DNA of 64,000 bases from Ascarosepion bandense (taxonomy: Eukaryota; Mollusca; Cephalopoda; Sepiida; Sepiidae). A program made the position numbers and the translations under genes. Numbering within the stretch: position 1 is the first letter of the stretch; each line of letters opens with the position of its first letter. Under the pieces are notes generated by a model, which was not told where the DNA came from, ran no database searches, and saw only the letters and a list, made by a program, of their open reading frames with translations. The DNA is taken from the NCBI GenBank assembly GCA_037127315.1, contig JBBBDQ010000227.1:1439501-1503500 (forward strand), in the 5' to 3' direction. Positions 1 to 10,620 of the stretch are shown piece by piece.

Positions 1-4
1 ATGA

Positions 5-250
5 CATGAGCAATCAAAAGCCTAAACCTCCGCCAGTGCAATACCGACATCATCTCCTGTTAATCACTCCAATGAACTTGAGCGCTATCCTTTACTTTTT
101 TTTAATAAAAAGTATTAAATTTAATTATAAATAATATAATTTTTCGTGGAAAAAATAATGCGGAAAAAATTTAATGTGATGTAAAGCAATCTAGAGGAGG
201 TAATTTAGTATTTTAATGTACGAAACAATATTAGTAAAAATGAAAAAAAA
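5..250. repeat. Rep1 copy 1 (uninterrupted)
   Basis: An unclassified dispersed repeat. Its first ~85 bases match 859-945 and its remaining ~160 bases match 1914-2065, including the shared words TTTTTCGTGGAAAAAATA, TCTAGAGGAGGTAATT and ATATCCCAGGAACTT. In the second copy the two halves are separated by a LINE-R insertion, so this copy shows the arrangement without the LINE. No coding motif or terminal repeat was recognised. Confidence 0.75.
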
Positions 251-262
251 ATATCCCAGGAA

Positions 263-264
<2 letters not shown>

Positions 265-316
<52 letters not shown>
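265..316. repeat. (TA)n microsatellite
   Basis: About 26 uninterrupted TA dinucleotides directly after Rep1 copy 1. Confidence 0.97.
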
Positions 317-320
<4 letters not shown>

Positions 321-489
321 TATTTATGAAGAGTCGCACGACTCTGAATTTCATGCACAACGCTATTTGATTTGAGACTGAGCCTTATATGATTTATATA
401 TGTTTAATATATCGGATTATCATAATGGTAGGGAGGTCAATATTTTATACGTTGATTTTAGTTAAAAGACGTTTACACTTTCTTTAAAG

Positions 490-580
490 CCCTCAGTATT
501 CAGTTTTTTTTCTCTCTCACTGTAACCCCTGGACACTAGTGGCGGCCTCATTTTGCTTTGGGTGAAACGATTAAAAGATA
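490..580 (+). mobile_element. LINE-J 3' end fragment
   Basis: Short 3' terminal piece with the hallmarks seen in better LINE-J copies: pyrimidine-rich stretch, CACTGTAACCCC, an ACTAGTGGC block, then GGGTGAAACGATTAAAA. It is close to the ends at 25340-25372 and 51860-51925. No coding sequence is left. Confidence 0.6.
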
Positions 581-858
581 TATATATTCACTAACTCTAT
601 ATCATCTATTTTTATATACATGATTGATTCAGTCGCTCAATGAGTGTGGTTTTATTCTATTCTTGATAAATTACTAGACATTTCTCGCTGCTTTCATTCG
701 TCTGAGACAAAAAAATTCGTTCCTAGTCTCTCGTTCTGAAAGATTAAAGAATTGACATAATTTCTTACAGAATAGCAGGCACCCACAGCAAGTTCTAGAG
801 TCTAGTATCCTTAGTGGTAGGCAACTTATATTATGAAATATATAATTACAAATATAAA

Positions 859-947
859 ATATGAGCAATCAAAGACCGCTAATCTTCCCCAAGGCAATAT
901 CGACATCATCTCTTGCTAATAACTGTAAAGAACTTGAGCGCTTTTTT
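859..947. repeat. Rep1 copy 2, left part
   Basis: Matches 5-90 (ATGAGCAATCAAA, CGACATCATCTC and AACTTGAGCGC are shared in order). The copy stops at a T-run where LINE-R begins and resumes after the LINE tail at 1914. Confidence 0.75.
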
Positions 948-1913
948 GTGCTTTATTGATTATGCAAAGGCGTTTGACAAAGATAGAAAGGGGCGTAAGA
1001 CAACGATGTGTCTTTTCACCGGATCTATTCAACTTGTGCAGCGAGAATATTTTGAGGACCCTATAAGTTATGCCTGGATTAGTCATCGGAGGCCACAATT
1101 TAAACAACCTAAGATACGCAGATGATACAGTGCTGATAACAGACACAGAAAGGAAACTACAAGACCTCCTACAGAAGGTAGCTGAAGAGAGTGATAAGAA
1201 AGTACCACAAATAAACTGCAAGAAAACAGAATGCATGGTCATCAGTAAAAAGGGCAGCCCAATATGCTAAATACAAGTCGGAGATACTAGAGTCAAGCAG
1301 GTAGAAAAATTAAAATATCTAGGAAGTGTTATAAGAGAAAAAAGAGAGTACGACACAGAGATTCGAAGGTGAATCGTCATGGCGAAGGAAGCATTCCAGA
1401 AGTTGAGTAAAGTATTAAGAAACAGGACAATTTCGCTAAAAACAAAGAAGAGAGTACTGAATTGCTATGTGTTGTCAGTTCTTCAATATGGCAGTGAATG
1501 CTGGACAATATCATCAAAGATGAAGGAAAAACTTGAAGCATCTGCAATGTGGTTCTACAGAAGGATGTTGAAAATATCATGGATCGAGCACGTGAGCAAT
1601 GATGAGGTCTTAGAAATGATGGAAACAATTAATACTTAGAATCAGGAAGAGACAACTGAAGTTCCTTGGACATGTCACGAGGAAGGACGGCTTGGAGAAC
1701 ATGATACTAACAGGCCAGATAGAGGGAAAAAGAGACAGGGGAAAGCAATGGATAACATATTTGAAGGACCTAATCAGGTGGATGATGGAACGCGGGTTGC
1801 ATGGTGTTACAGGAGAAGGCATGCTAAGAGACACCAGGGATAGGGAGAAGTGGAAAGCCATGATCGCCTACATTCTGAAGGGATTGGGCACATGAAAGAA
1901 GAAGAAGAAGAAG
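948..1913 (+). mobile_element. LINE-R (RTE-like) copy, 5'-truncated, defective
   Basis: Remnant of a non-LTR retrotransposon reverse transcriptase. It opens inside RT motif A (DYAKAFDK), then jumps over roughly 140 bp present in the copy at 2435, and continues to the catalytic YADD box at 1115-1126. The later C-terminal part is readable as KKRVLNCYVLSVLQYGSECW and EMMETIN in other frames. Frameshifts and stops break it, so it cannot make a working RT. The 3' end is CTGAAGGGATTGGGCACATG followed by a (GAA)n tail, as in the other LINE-R copies. RTE elements typically end in short tandem repeats; BovB-like RTE is my best guess for the clade. It splits Rep1 copy 2. Confidence 0.85.
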
Positions 1914-2065
1914 TTTTAAATTTATATTATATATAAGATAGTCTTTTCGTGGAAAAAATAGTGCGTTAAAAAATATAATGATGTAAAGCGATCTAGAGGA
2001 GGTAATTCAATATTTTAACGTACGAAAAAATATTAGTAAAAAATGGGAGAATATCCCAGGAACTT
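1914..2065. repeat. Rep1 copy 2, right part
   Basis: Continuation of Rep1 after the LINE-R tail, matching 95-265 of copy 1 with small indels. It ends at the ATATCCCAGGAACTT word that precedes the (TA)n tract in copy 1. Confidence 0.75.
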
Positions 2066-2434
2066 TATGCGGTATCAAATCGAACCCCAAATCTCATCAC
2101 CATTAAAAGTTTCATCCGAATCCATCCAACGGGTCTTGAGATACATTTACAGACAGACGAACAAACACAAAAACGCGGCGAAATGCAATAGCTCCCCACT
2201 CAAGATGAATGTAATATTAATAATACGGGGTCTCCATATATTAAAACTATTGAACATTTCCTATAATAATACTCAATAGTCACACTCCAGATAAAGCATA
2301 GAGATCTAGAAATTGAAATTGAACCTACTGTAAAACATATATTAACACGGGTTCGGAATAGAATCTGAATATAAGGACAAAAAGGATTAGCTAAATTTAT
2401 CAATGAAAATATAAATGCAGTATATGTTGATTAT
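2066..2434. other. Unassigned spacer
   Basis: A+T-rich sequence with no recognisable domain, tRNA-like box or terminal repeat. The short open frames here have no family signature. The last ~100 bases might be the upstream part of the LINE-R copy that follows, but I cannot show it. Confidence 0.5.
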
Positions 2435-3711
2435 TGAATGATCAGCAAACTAATCATCCGAATACTGATGAATAGAGCAAGAAGCAGAATCAAGTCAGAG
2501 ATAGGACAAGAACAGTGCGGGTTCGTCCAAGGCACTGGGAAAAGGAACGCCATATTTATGATTAGGATGCCCTCCAAAAGGGCAATACAAATGAAGAAGG
2601 ACTTATATATGTGGTTTTTTGAATATGCGAAAGCGTTCGACAAAATACGCCACAGAGAATTGATCGGGATGCTCAGCAGCCTGGACATATTTGGGAAAGA
2701 TATTAGGGGAAGTAAGAATCTCTACTGGCAGCCAACTGCCTGCATACGGACAGGTAACGAATTCAGCAGTTATACAAAGATAGAAAGGGGCGTAAAACAG
2801 GGATGTGTATTTTCACCGGATCTATTTAACTTGTACAGTGAGAATATTTTGAGAACCCTAGATGTTATGCCAGGATTTGTCATCGGAGGCCACAATCTGA
2901 ACAACATAAGATACGCAGACGACACAGTGTTGATTGCAGACACGGAAAGGAAACTGCAGAACCTCCCGCAGAAGATAGCTGCAGAGAGTGACAAAAAAGG
3001 ACTACAAATAAACTGCAAGAAAACCGAATGCATGGTCACCAGCAAAAAAAAAAAAAAAAAAAAAAAAAACAGCCCAAAGTGCCAAATACAGGTGAGGGAT
3101 GTTAAAATCAAGCAGGTAGGAAAATTTAAATATCTAGGAAGTGTTCTAACTGAAGATAGAAAGTGCGACACAGAGATACAAAGGGAAATTGGCAAGGCGA
3201 ATTACTGAGTAAAGTATTAAGACACAGGAAACTTTCACTAGAAACAAAGAAGAGAGTATTAGATTGCTATGCGATGTCAGTTGTTCAATATGGCAGTGAA
3301 TGTTGAATAATATCAACAAAGATAAAGGGAAAACTTGAAGCATCTGAAATGAGGTTCTACAGAAGGATGCTGCGGATATCGTGGACCGATCATGTGAGCA
3401 ATAACTAGGTGTTGGAAAGAATGGAAACGAAAAGGAAATGAATATTCAGCATCAGTAAGAGACAACTGAAGTTCTTGGGATATACAATGAGGAAGGAGGG
3501 ATTAGAGAACCTGATACTAACAGGCTAGATAGAGGGGAAAAGAGACAAAGGAAAGCAGCGAATAACATACTTGAAGGGCCTGAGATGACAGAACCGGGGC
3601 TGCGAGATGTTACAGGAGAAAGCGTGCTAAGAGCCACCAGGGATGAGGAGACGTAGAAGGCCATGATTGCCTACGTCCCGAAAGAACAAGGCACATAGAA
3701 GAAGAAGAAGA
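2435..3711 (+). mobile_element. LINE-R (RTE-like) copy with the longest RT frame in the window
   Basis: Best LINE-R copy. The frame 2438-3208 (256 codons) reads an RT core in order: a CGFVQGTG block near residue 27, motif A as FFEYAKAFDK near residue 60, a [16 protein letters not shown] block near residue 119, YADD at residues 159-162 (2912-2923), then the KFKYLGSVLTEDRKCDTEI thumb-side block. Motif A carries Glu where LINE RTs have the metal-binding Asp (residue 62), so the enzyme is probably dead. A run of about 26 A (3043-3069) has expanded inside the frame and encodes a Lys tract. After 3208 the C-terminal part continues in another frame with stops and ends in a (GAA)n tail at 3711. The element is 5'-truncated; the endonuclease region is missing. 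The ATG at 2438 is incidental. Confidence 0.88.
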
Positions 3712-3789
3712 TATGTTAGGTATTACTATTTGGGCAAAGCGAAAGAATGTATTTACAACCTTTAATTATTCCAGATCTCATGTAATGAC

Positions 3790-3934
3790 ACAATAAGTTT
3801 GAGTTTGAGTTTTATTTAATGGCATATCAAACTCAGTGGGTGATTTAATGCCAGAAAGCTAGAGTTTTACGGTAGTTTTTAATGTTCGGTTCTAGTGAGA
3901 AGGTTGATTCATTCAGATTTTGATGAAAAAATTT

Positions 3935-3965
<31 letters not shown>

Positions 3966-4345
3966 TTTTATTTTTAGAAAACTGAAGATGTTTTCTAGTT
4001 TTGTATTCTAAATTGTATTATGGCAATAATTTCTTTTTCCCTTCAAAAACGTCTTATGGTAATATTTGTTACCTTCAAAAATGTATTTTTGGTAATATTT
4101 TTCATTCAAAAATGTATATTTTTTATAAAAATTTAATTCTATACTTTCGTATTTTGACCCCAGTTTGGGGGTTAACTATTTGCCCATATCTGGGACCCTA
4201 ACAGGTGCTACTACTTCGAGTCAGGGTGGACCTGGGAACAACAGTAATTAAAAGGTGATTCCATGCACTTCACAACCTCCCAAGCAAAGGCCTTGCTACT
4301 TGTCATAATCAGGACCTGACCGAGTAAGTGATTATACGAAACGGG
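3790..4345 (+). repeat. Rep2 copy
   Basis: Unclassified ~550-bp dispersed repeat. In order it has a GTTTGAGTTTGAGTTTTAT start, an AT-rich body with several CATTTTTGAA-like words, CCCCAGTTTGGGGGTTAACT, a GCCCATATCTGGGACCCTAA block and a GTGATTCCATGCACTTCACA block. An inverted copy lies at 16440-16938, with shorter ones near 31.1-31.4, 32.3 and 33.1 kb. CCCCAGTTTGGGGG can form a small hairpin. No coding capacity is seen. Confidence 0.7.
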
Positions 4346-4424
4346 AACCGAAATAAATTATTATTATTATTTACATTGTTCGAACTGTTGTCCTCTACAC
4401 AATTGCCATTTTGATCATCTCTTC

Positions 4425-4592
4425 CCCAACCAGGTATTGGTTGAATAGCAGGCCATACTGGGATCTATAGCCTTGGTTGGCACCCAGTCTACTGCAAAAA
4501 GAAATGACAACCTACTGGAAAATCTTCTACTTGGTTATGTCTCGAAAGAGACAGTATCGCCCAAGCGTGTATCACGCACTGACTGGCTGATT
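4425..4592 (+). mobile_element. SINE-A 3' fragment
   Basis: Matches the 3' half of SINE-A: GGTTGAATAGCAGG, TCTATAGCCTTGGTTGGC, CAGTCTACTGCA, ATGTCTCGAAAGAGACA and CCCAAGCGTGTATCACG, ending ACTGACTGGCTGATT. The tRNA-like head is missing. Confidence 0.8.
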
Positions 4593-5343
4593 CTCTCGTG
4601 CTATTATTTTTACATGCCAGTAATAAGACCCTGAACAAGATGGCTAGTTGTAGGATCAATTCAATTCACATGAATTTCTGTCTCTTCACTATCATTAAAG
4701 AGTCAATTATAATAGTAGCATTAGCGAGAATTTGAACCCGTATCGCCGCTTACGTTTGTTTAGCTCGTATGACGCCATCGTTCATTTTCTAACTGAAAGT
4801 TATCAAAAATAAAAACAAATAAAAGGTTTTAATATTCATTAATCCTATGAATAGCGAAATGAAAATTAGAATTACAAGAAAAATAGGATGGGCCGAAAAA
4901 TGAAGAAAAACTGTTGATTGAAAGAAAGAAAGAAAGAAAGAAAAAGAAAGAAAAGCAAGAAAAATGGCGAACCTATCAACTTAACAGGCCAACCTCGGCC
5001 TGCCTTCAGAAATACCTCCCGATCCGTTTCGGTTGCAGTTCAAGGCTTCATTAGACGCCTAGACGACCATAACAAACATATTACATTTGCCATCTTCTAC
5101 CGCTGGCGCCAGCCAATCCAAGGAACTGATTTATGGTAATCTCTTTGAAGCGTCAATTGAAATTCTTTCAGCGTTAGTCCTGCCATCCTCTGCCATTGTT
5201 TCTAGATCCAGTAGCGCCTCTTTCAAAATTCCTCGTCTGCCAATTGTCGGAAAATGGAACTAATTGAATTCTCTTCCATTCCCATAACAAGCAAGAAAAC
5301 AAAATTTTAGAGAATTTATGAAAAATGTTATTTCAACAAAAAC

Positions 5344-5344
<1 letters not shown>
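4593..5344. other. Unassigned region with a (GAAA)n tract
   Basis: No gene supported. On the minus strand 4700-4790 there is a weak tRNA-like B box (GGGTTCAAATTCT), perhaps a decayed SINE head. A GAAA microsatellite lies at about 4917-4955. The stretch 4960-5270 has higher G+C and looks single-copy, but its open frame (4918-5139) starts in the microsatellite and shows no domain. Confidence 0.45.
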
Positions 5345-5390
<46 letters not shown>

Positions 5391-5633
5391 GAGAATACTG
5401 AGACAAACAGATAGATAGATAGATAGATAGATAAGAGAATACTGAGACAAACAGATAGATAGATAGATAGATAGATAAGAGAATACTGAGACAAACAGAT
5501 AGATAGATAGATAGATAGATAAGAGAATACTGAGACAAACAGATAGATAGATAGATAGATAGATAAGAGAATACTGAGACAAACAGATAGATAGATAGAT
5601 AGATAGATAGATAAGAGAATACTGGAGACAAAC

Positions 5634-5667
<34 letters not shown>

Positions 5668-5686
5668 GAGAATACTGAGACAAACT

Positions 5687-5727
<41 letters not shown>

Positions 5728-5745
5728 GAGAATATCGAGACAGAC

Positions 5746-5779
<34 letters not shown>

Positions 5780-5832
5780 GAGAATACTGAGACAGATAGA
5801 TAGATAGATAGATAGATAGATAGGAGAATACT

Positions 5833-5873
<41 letters not shown>

Positions 5874-5981
5874 GAGAGAATACTGAGATAGATAGATAGA
5901 TAGATAGATAGATAGGAGAATACTGAGATAGATAGATAGATAGATAGATAGATATATACATAGATAGATAAGAGAATACTG

Positions 5982-6015
<34 letters not shown>

Positions 6016-6025
6016 GAGAATACTG

Positions 6026-6067
<42 letters not shown>

Positions 6068-6109
6068 GAGAATACTGAGATAGATAGATAGATAGATAAG
6101 AGAATACTG

Positions 6110-6147
<38 letters not shown>

Positions 6148-6157
6148 GAGAATACTG

Positions 6158-6191
<34 letters not shown>

Positions 6192-6239
6192 GAGAATACT
6201 GAGATAGATAGATAGATACATAGATAAGAGAATACATTG

Positions 6240-6273
<34 letters not shown>

Positions 6274-6282
6274 GAGAATACT

Positions 6283-6321
<39 letters not shown>

Positions 6322-6331
6322 GAGAATACTG

Positions 6332-6381
<50 letters not shown>

Positions 6382-6391
6382 GAGAATACTG

Positions 6392-6433
<42 letters not shown>

Positions 6434-6633
6434 GAGAATATTGAGATAGATAGATAGATAGATAGATAGATAAGAGAATATCGAGATAGATAGATAGATA
6501 AGAGAATACTGAGATAGATAGGAGGGATAGATAGATAGATAGATAGAATATTGAGATAGATAGATAGATAGATAGATAGATAAGAGAATACTGAGATAGA
6601 TAGATAGATAGATAGATAGATAAGAGAATACTG

Positions 6634-6671
<38 letters not shown>

Positions 6672-6777
6672 GAGAATACTGAGATAGATAGATAGATAGA
6701 TAAGAGAATAGATAGATAGATAGATAGATAAGAGAATACTGAGATAGATAGATAGATAGATAGATAAGAGAATACTG

Positions 6778-6819
<42 letters not shown>

Positions 6820-6863
6820 GAGAATACTGAGATAGATAGATAGATAGATAAGAGAATACTGAG

Positions 6864-6904
<41 letters not shown>

Positions 6905-6914
6905 GAGAATAATG

Positions 6915-6979
<65 letters not shown>

Positions 6980-7008
6980 GTAAGAGAATACTGTGGTAGA
7001 TAGATACA
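5345..7008. repeat. Higher-order (GATA)n satellite
   Basis: A 1.66-kb array in which blocks of roughly 4 to 14 GATA tetramers alternate with a conserved spacer, AGAGAATACTGA. The first ten or so spacers (about 5390-5740) carry an extra GACAAACA or GACAGACA; later ones join straight to GATA. Because the 4-bp unit has no stop codon in the TATC direction, all three minus frames stay open for hundreds of codons as Tyr-Leu-Ser-Ile repeats. These frames are artefacts, not genes. Confidence 0.97.
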
Positions 7009-7023
7009 TATTTATTAGAACAC

Positions 7024-7245
7024 TCACCGGACTTACTCAACTTATACAATTGGGTTATTCTGTGAGCATTAGAAGTGCTAGCAGAATTTAACATTGGCAG
7101 CTGTAATCTTAAAAGACATGTAGGTGAAGTGGTGTATACAATAGACACGGAAATGAAACCAGAAATCCTACATATGGCAGTAAAGTCAGGCGAAAAGAAA
7201 GAACGAAATATCAATTTTAAGAAAACAGAATGCTCGTTTTTTTTA
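7024..7245 (+). mobile_element. LINE-R RT fragment
   Basis: Follows the GATA array directly. The translation shows SPDLLNLYN, a degenerate region where YADD should be (VVYTIDTEMK), and NINFKKTEC, which is the block after the catalytic box in LINE-R. The catalytic aspartates are lost. It belongs to the same family as 2435-3711 but is more diverged. Confidence 0.7.
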
Positions 7246-7291
7246 TAAAAAGAATCAGTCAAAATTGATAACTATAAATTGGAGCTATCAG

Positions 7292-7294
<3 letters not shown>

Positions 7295-7329
<35 letters not shown>
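7295..7329. repeat. (TA)n microsatellite
   Basis: Pure TA run between the LINE-R fragment and the LINE-J fragment. Confidence 0.95.
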
Positions 7330-7332
<3 letters not shown>

Positions 7333-7457
7333 GCCTTTGATAAGGACGTCGAATCTCAAGCTGTTGCTCTTGATATCTCGAAAGCATTTGACAGTATTTG
7401 GTATGCAGTCCATCTGTGCAATCTTCAGAAATACGATATTTCTGGACAAAAAATATA

Positions 7458-7484
7458 AGTTTGTAAGTTTAAAAATGTATTATG

Positions 7485-7530
<46 letters not shown>

Positions 7531-7545
7531 CCCGTCACTCTCGGG
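7458..7545. repeat. TA-cored short repeat, copy 1
   Basis: TTGTAAGTTTAAAAATGTAT followed by TATGCTA, a (TA)n core at about 7486-7526, then CCCTCCCGTCAC. The same flanks reappear at 8803-8850 and part of the right flank (CCCTCTTGTCA) at 8539. Confidence 0.7.
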
Positions 7546-7606
7546 GGGGCGTGAATTATTTTTTTCTTAATCATGTTTCTTTATTGTCGTCTGTTGTTAA
7601 TTTTTG

Positions 7607-7609
<3 letters not shown>

Positions 7610-7650
<41 letters not shown>
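7610..7650. repeat. (TA)n microsatellite
   Basis: Pure TA run within the LINE-J remnant. Confidence 0.95.
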
Positions 7651-7653
<3 letters not shown>

Positions 7654-8469
7654 TGTTTGATATAAATATATATATAAATTGTTTGATTTAATACAATCGT
7701 TCCTGTCAAATTCTGAAATGTAAGTTGTTTTGAACGGGCAAGCTTCCAGATCATTTCATACGAACTGGGGCGCCCCACAAGACTCTATCTTAGGTCTTAC
7801 GTTTTTTTTTCTGATCTTCTTGATGCAATCAGTTCCCACGTAGGCATCTATGTAGACGACACCACCATTTACTCTCATGTCAATAAGAAATCTGCCAAGC
7901 TGACAAAGTAAATCTAGCTGCTGTCCTTCAAAAGAACCTCTAATCTGTGTTTGAATGGGACAGGAAATGGCTCGTAAATTGTAATGCCTTATAAACAAAG
8001 CTGCTCTTCACTACAGATAAAATTTTCTGCCTACTATCAGAATATATGATGCTAGTCTCTTAAAGAGCAACACACTGCGTCTCCTTGGCCTCACTCTCTC
8101 AAATGACTTCGGGCCAGGGAAAATTTCAAGTCAGAATTTTTTGCACATTTATAAATCAACTATATGTTTGTGCATTGAATACTGTTACCGTATCTGGTTG
8201 GGAACTTCTGCTATTTATCTTAAGGTTTTCTATAAAATTCAAGAGAGGAACTGCCTTATAATCAATCCTGATTTGGCAACCCACCTTCAATCACTTTCTT
8301 ACAAAATCAATGTGTCGTCCTTCTGTCTTTTCAATAGGTTAGGAAGGAAACTTCCAGATGTGATGGGAAGAGCGATAACAGTTACTCGTCGTGAGAAAAC
8401 TATTTTTCTCGAAAATTCTTATGTATTGTTTTTATTGCAAACGACAAATACGTTTGTTTCCATATCAAA

Positions 8470-8499
8470 ATATCCCTTCTATCGTAATAAACACTGTTG

Positions 8500-8533
<34 letters not shown>

Positions 8534-8552
8534 TATATCCCTCTTGTCAGAC
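8470..8552. repeat. TA-cored short repeat, copy 2
   Basis: CTTCTATCGTAATAAACACTG left flank, TA core at 8499-8538, CCCTCTTGTCA right flank. The left flank resembles the CTATTACAATAAA words of the array at 37.3-37.8 kb. Confidence 0.5.
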
Positions 8553-8746
8553 TCATGGCTAGAGAAACAATAGCGAGGCGGCGTCGGCTCAGTTCATTCT
8601 CTTTACTACCAGTTATGAAGACTCTTACTGCGTGTTCACTCTATAACAGTGCTTTAATAATTTTTTTATTGCAATATTTATTTAAAATATTGAAGAAATA
8701 TATATGAATATAATCTATTATAATAAGGACTGTTTCAACCCCCCCC

Positions 8747-8747
<1 letters not shown>

Positions 8748-8796
<49 letters not shown>

Positions 8797-8850
8797 CTAA
8801 AAACTTGTAAGTTTAAAAATGTATTATGCTATATATATATCCCTCCCGTC
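8748..8850. repeat. (TA)n tract plus TA-cored short repeat, copy 3
   Basis: A C-run, a TA tract (8748-8791), then the same ACTTGTAAGTTTAAAAATG flank as at 7458, a short TA core and CCCTCCCGTCAC. Confidence 0.65.
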
Positions 8851-9549
8851 ACAGTAGGTACACCAATAGGTATATCATCATTAGGTACATCAATATATAT
8901 ATGTTGTCGTCATTTCAGACAGCGTTTCTGTATAAATAATTTGCCGTCATTTTTGACGGCATGGGCCGACTCGTTCATGAATATACAGCGACAAGAATAT
9001 AAACTTGCACGCCAAGTGGAGGGATATAACAATTGTTAGAAAATCTTCCAAACCAGGATGTCTTGTATTTTTTTACTACATTTTCAACGCCCAAAAGCCA
9101 CTCATTGATGTTATTGTATGGACGCAGGAAGGAAGAGGATTATGTATGTTCAGGTTAGAAGAATACATGCGACAGACAATACTGACCGTAAACTTAATGT
9201 GAAAAATTACCAAGAAATTATTTATAGAAAGATACAGGGAAGCTACATTACGGCAGTGGAAAAAATGACTGAAGATACCAAGTGATAGAACGAGTTTCGA
9301 TTCCCAGATAAAGGAACATTAAAATGTTATCATTCACCGTCTTTATCACTTATTCAGTTAGCACATTTTGTCTTGTTGTGGTCACCACTCCTCTACATTT
9401 CACAATTCAAGGTAGATTAGATCAGTGTTTTTCCGGTTCCTTTTGCACAATATGTAAAGGTTACGCTGTCCCTCCAACCAGAAGTTAAAGCTACAAGACC
9501 CACAAGACAGCAGGTGGCTTGGATTTAGAGTTTTATATCACGCAGCTAT
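8851..9549. other. Unassigned region
   Basis: No gene supported. A minus-strand scrap near 9225-9290 (GGAAGCTACATTACGGC) resembles the RT-side border of LINE-J copies at 17.4 and 33.7 kb. The rest is unrecognised. Confidence 0.4.
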
Positions 9550-9664
9550 AGCAGCCGGTTTATCCTGCTATTTAGCACTGGTGGTAGATGGTTTCATACT
9601 TTTCCAAGGGTTTAAGCATGTAAGTGGAATTCAATGACCTTCACTGGAATTCGAATTCGGAGAC
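9550..9664 (-). mobile_element. Degenerate SINE-A head fragment
   Basis: Minus-strand remnant with CTTTTCCAAGGGTTTAAGCA, a GTAAGTGGAATTCAATG block and a B-box-like GGAATTCGAATTCGG. Heavily diverged. Confidence 0.5.
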
Positions 9665-10280
9665 GTGTATAAATAAATAAATTTTATTATTGAAAAATAC
9701 ATTTTGAGGCCTGGCTGGATTCGAAACTAAATTGCCTTTGCCAGCATAAGACATTGTTTCTAATAGCATCGACTTTAACGTTGCAAATATCCGGCGGAAT
9801 ATTTTCGAGTGGTAATAGGTTGGAGGTGGGGGAGGGGGGAGAAATAATTACGATCCTTTCTAATCTGCCCACCTTTCCTTTAACTGTTGCGTATTGATTC
9901 AGTTTGATCACGTGGAGTCAGAAAATGCTTCCTAAACTATTATTCAATTAATCCATCTGTTAATTAATAATTAATTCCACACACTTGCAATTCAGAGCTA
10001 ATTGATAGCGAATTGGGTGAAGTGTTAAGCCTTACATTTCATATAGAAGAACGTTCCTCTGACAAAAGAAAAATATGACAAAAGCTCTAATTGGAACGAG
10101 AGAAGAAATATTTTCAGCTTATCCACTCTACAAGGATGATTATAATTTTTAATTTTTAACTGAATCTGTTCTTAACTAAATGGCTAAACAAATAACCGAA
10201 AGCTCTCAGATATACGGAATAGTCCGGCAATTTTTATACAGTTTATGTCAGGAAAAGAAAAAATATACAGACACAAGAAA
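9665..10280. other. Unassigned region
   Basis: A+T-rich; no domain, tRNA box or terminal repeat recognised. Confidence 0.4.
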
Positions 10281-10411
10281 AATAAACACTATTTACATTA
10301 TTCGGACTATTGTCCTCATCGTTGTTGCTAGTTGTACGACGTTTCGGCCGTTGTACGCTCAGGCCTTCTTCAAGCGTTAGGAATTTCGAACCGAACCTTT
10401 TATTGCAATCA
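10281..10411 (-). repeat. Inverted-repeat unit, left arm, with hammerhead-like core
   Basis: Pairs in inverted orientation with 10621-10752 at roughly 85 percent by eye. On the minus strand the order is TTGAAGA, a GGCC/GGCC stem, then GAAACGTC (10338-10373). This resembles a hammerhead core (CUGANGA, stem II, GAAA, short stem III, GUC) with C to U at the first core base. Confidence 0.6.
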
Positions 10412-10620
10412 CTGTGGTATTACAATCACTGAGCCATGTGTCCTTAAGAATACATGGCCCAGTGGATATGGACATTGGTTAGTTCTTGTGACTTGACCCA
10501 AAAAGTTGGGAGTTCAATAACCAAGTTACAACAGTGGTGAAAAAATAACTTAGAGGGTTAGAGAAAGATGACTCATGACTACGAAAAGAGGCTCTTCTCA
10601 AGGGATAAGAAAGATATACT

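Larger units (their letters stand above)
7330..8365 (+). mobile_element. LINE-J RT remnant broken by (TA)n inserts
   Basis: Decayed reverse transcriptase of a Jockey/CR1-superfamily-like LINE. Motif A is clear as AVALDISKAFDSIW (7361-7402). The catalytic box is YVDD inside GIYVDDTTIYSHV (7849-7860), preceded by a GAPQDSILG-like block. The C-terminal part reads HIYKSTICLCIEYCYRIWLG (8141-8200), the same block as in the copy at 63076. Two (TA)n tracts with unrelated sequence (about 7458-7680) interrupt the region between motif A and YVDD, and frameshifts are frequent. Not functional. Confidence 0.78.

Noticed and set aside
5260..7262. Long minus-strand open frames (up to 564 codons) rich in Tyr-Leu-Ser-Ile
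   Set aside because: They are read from the GATA/TATC satellite, which lacks stops in that direction. The frames overlap one another and have no sequence other than the repeat.
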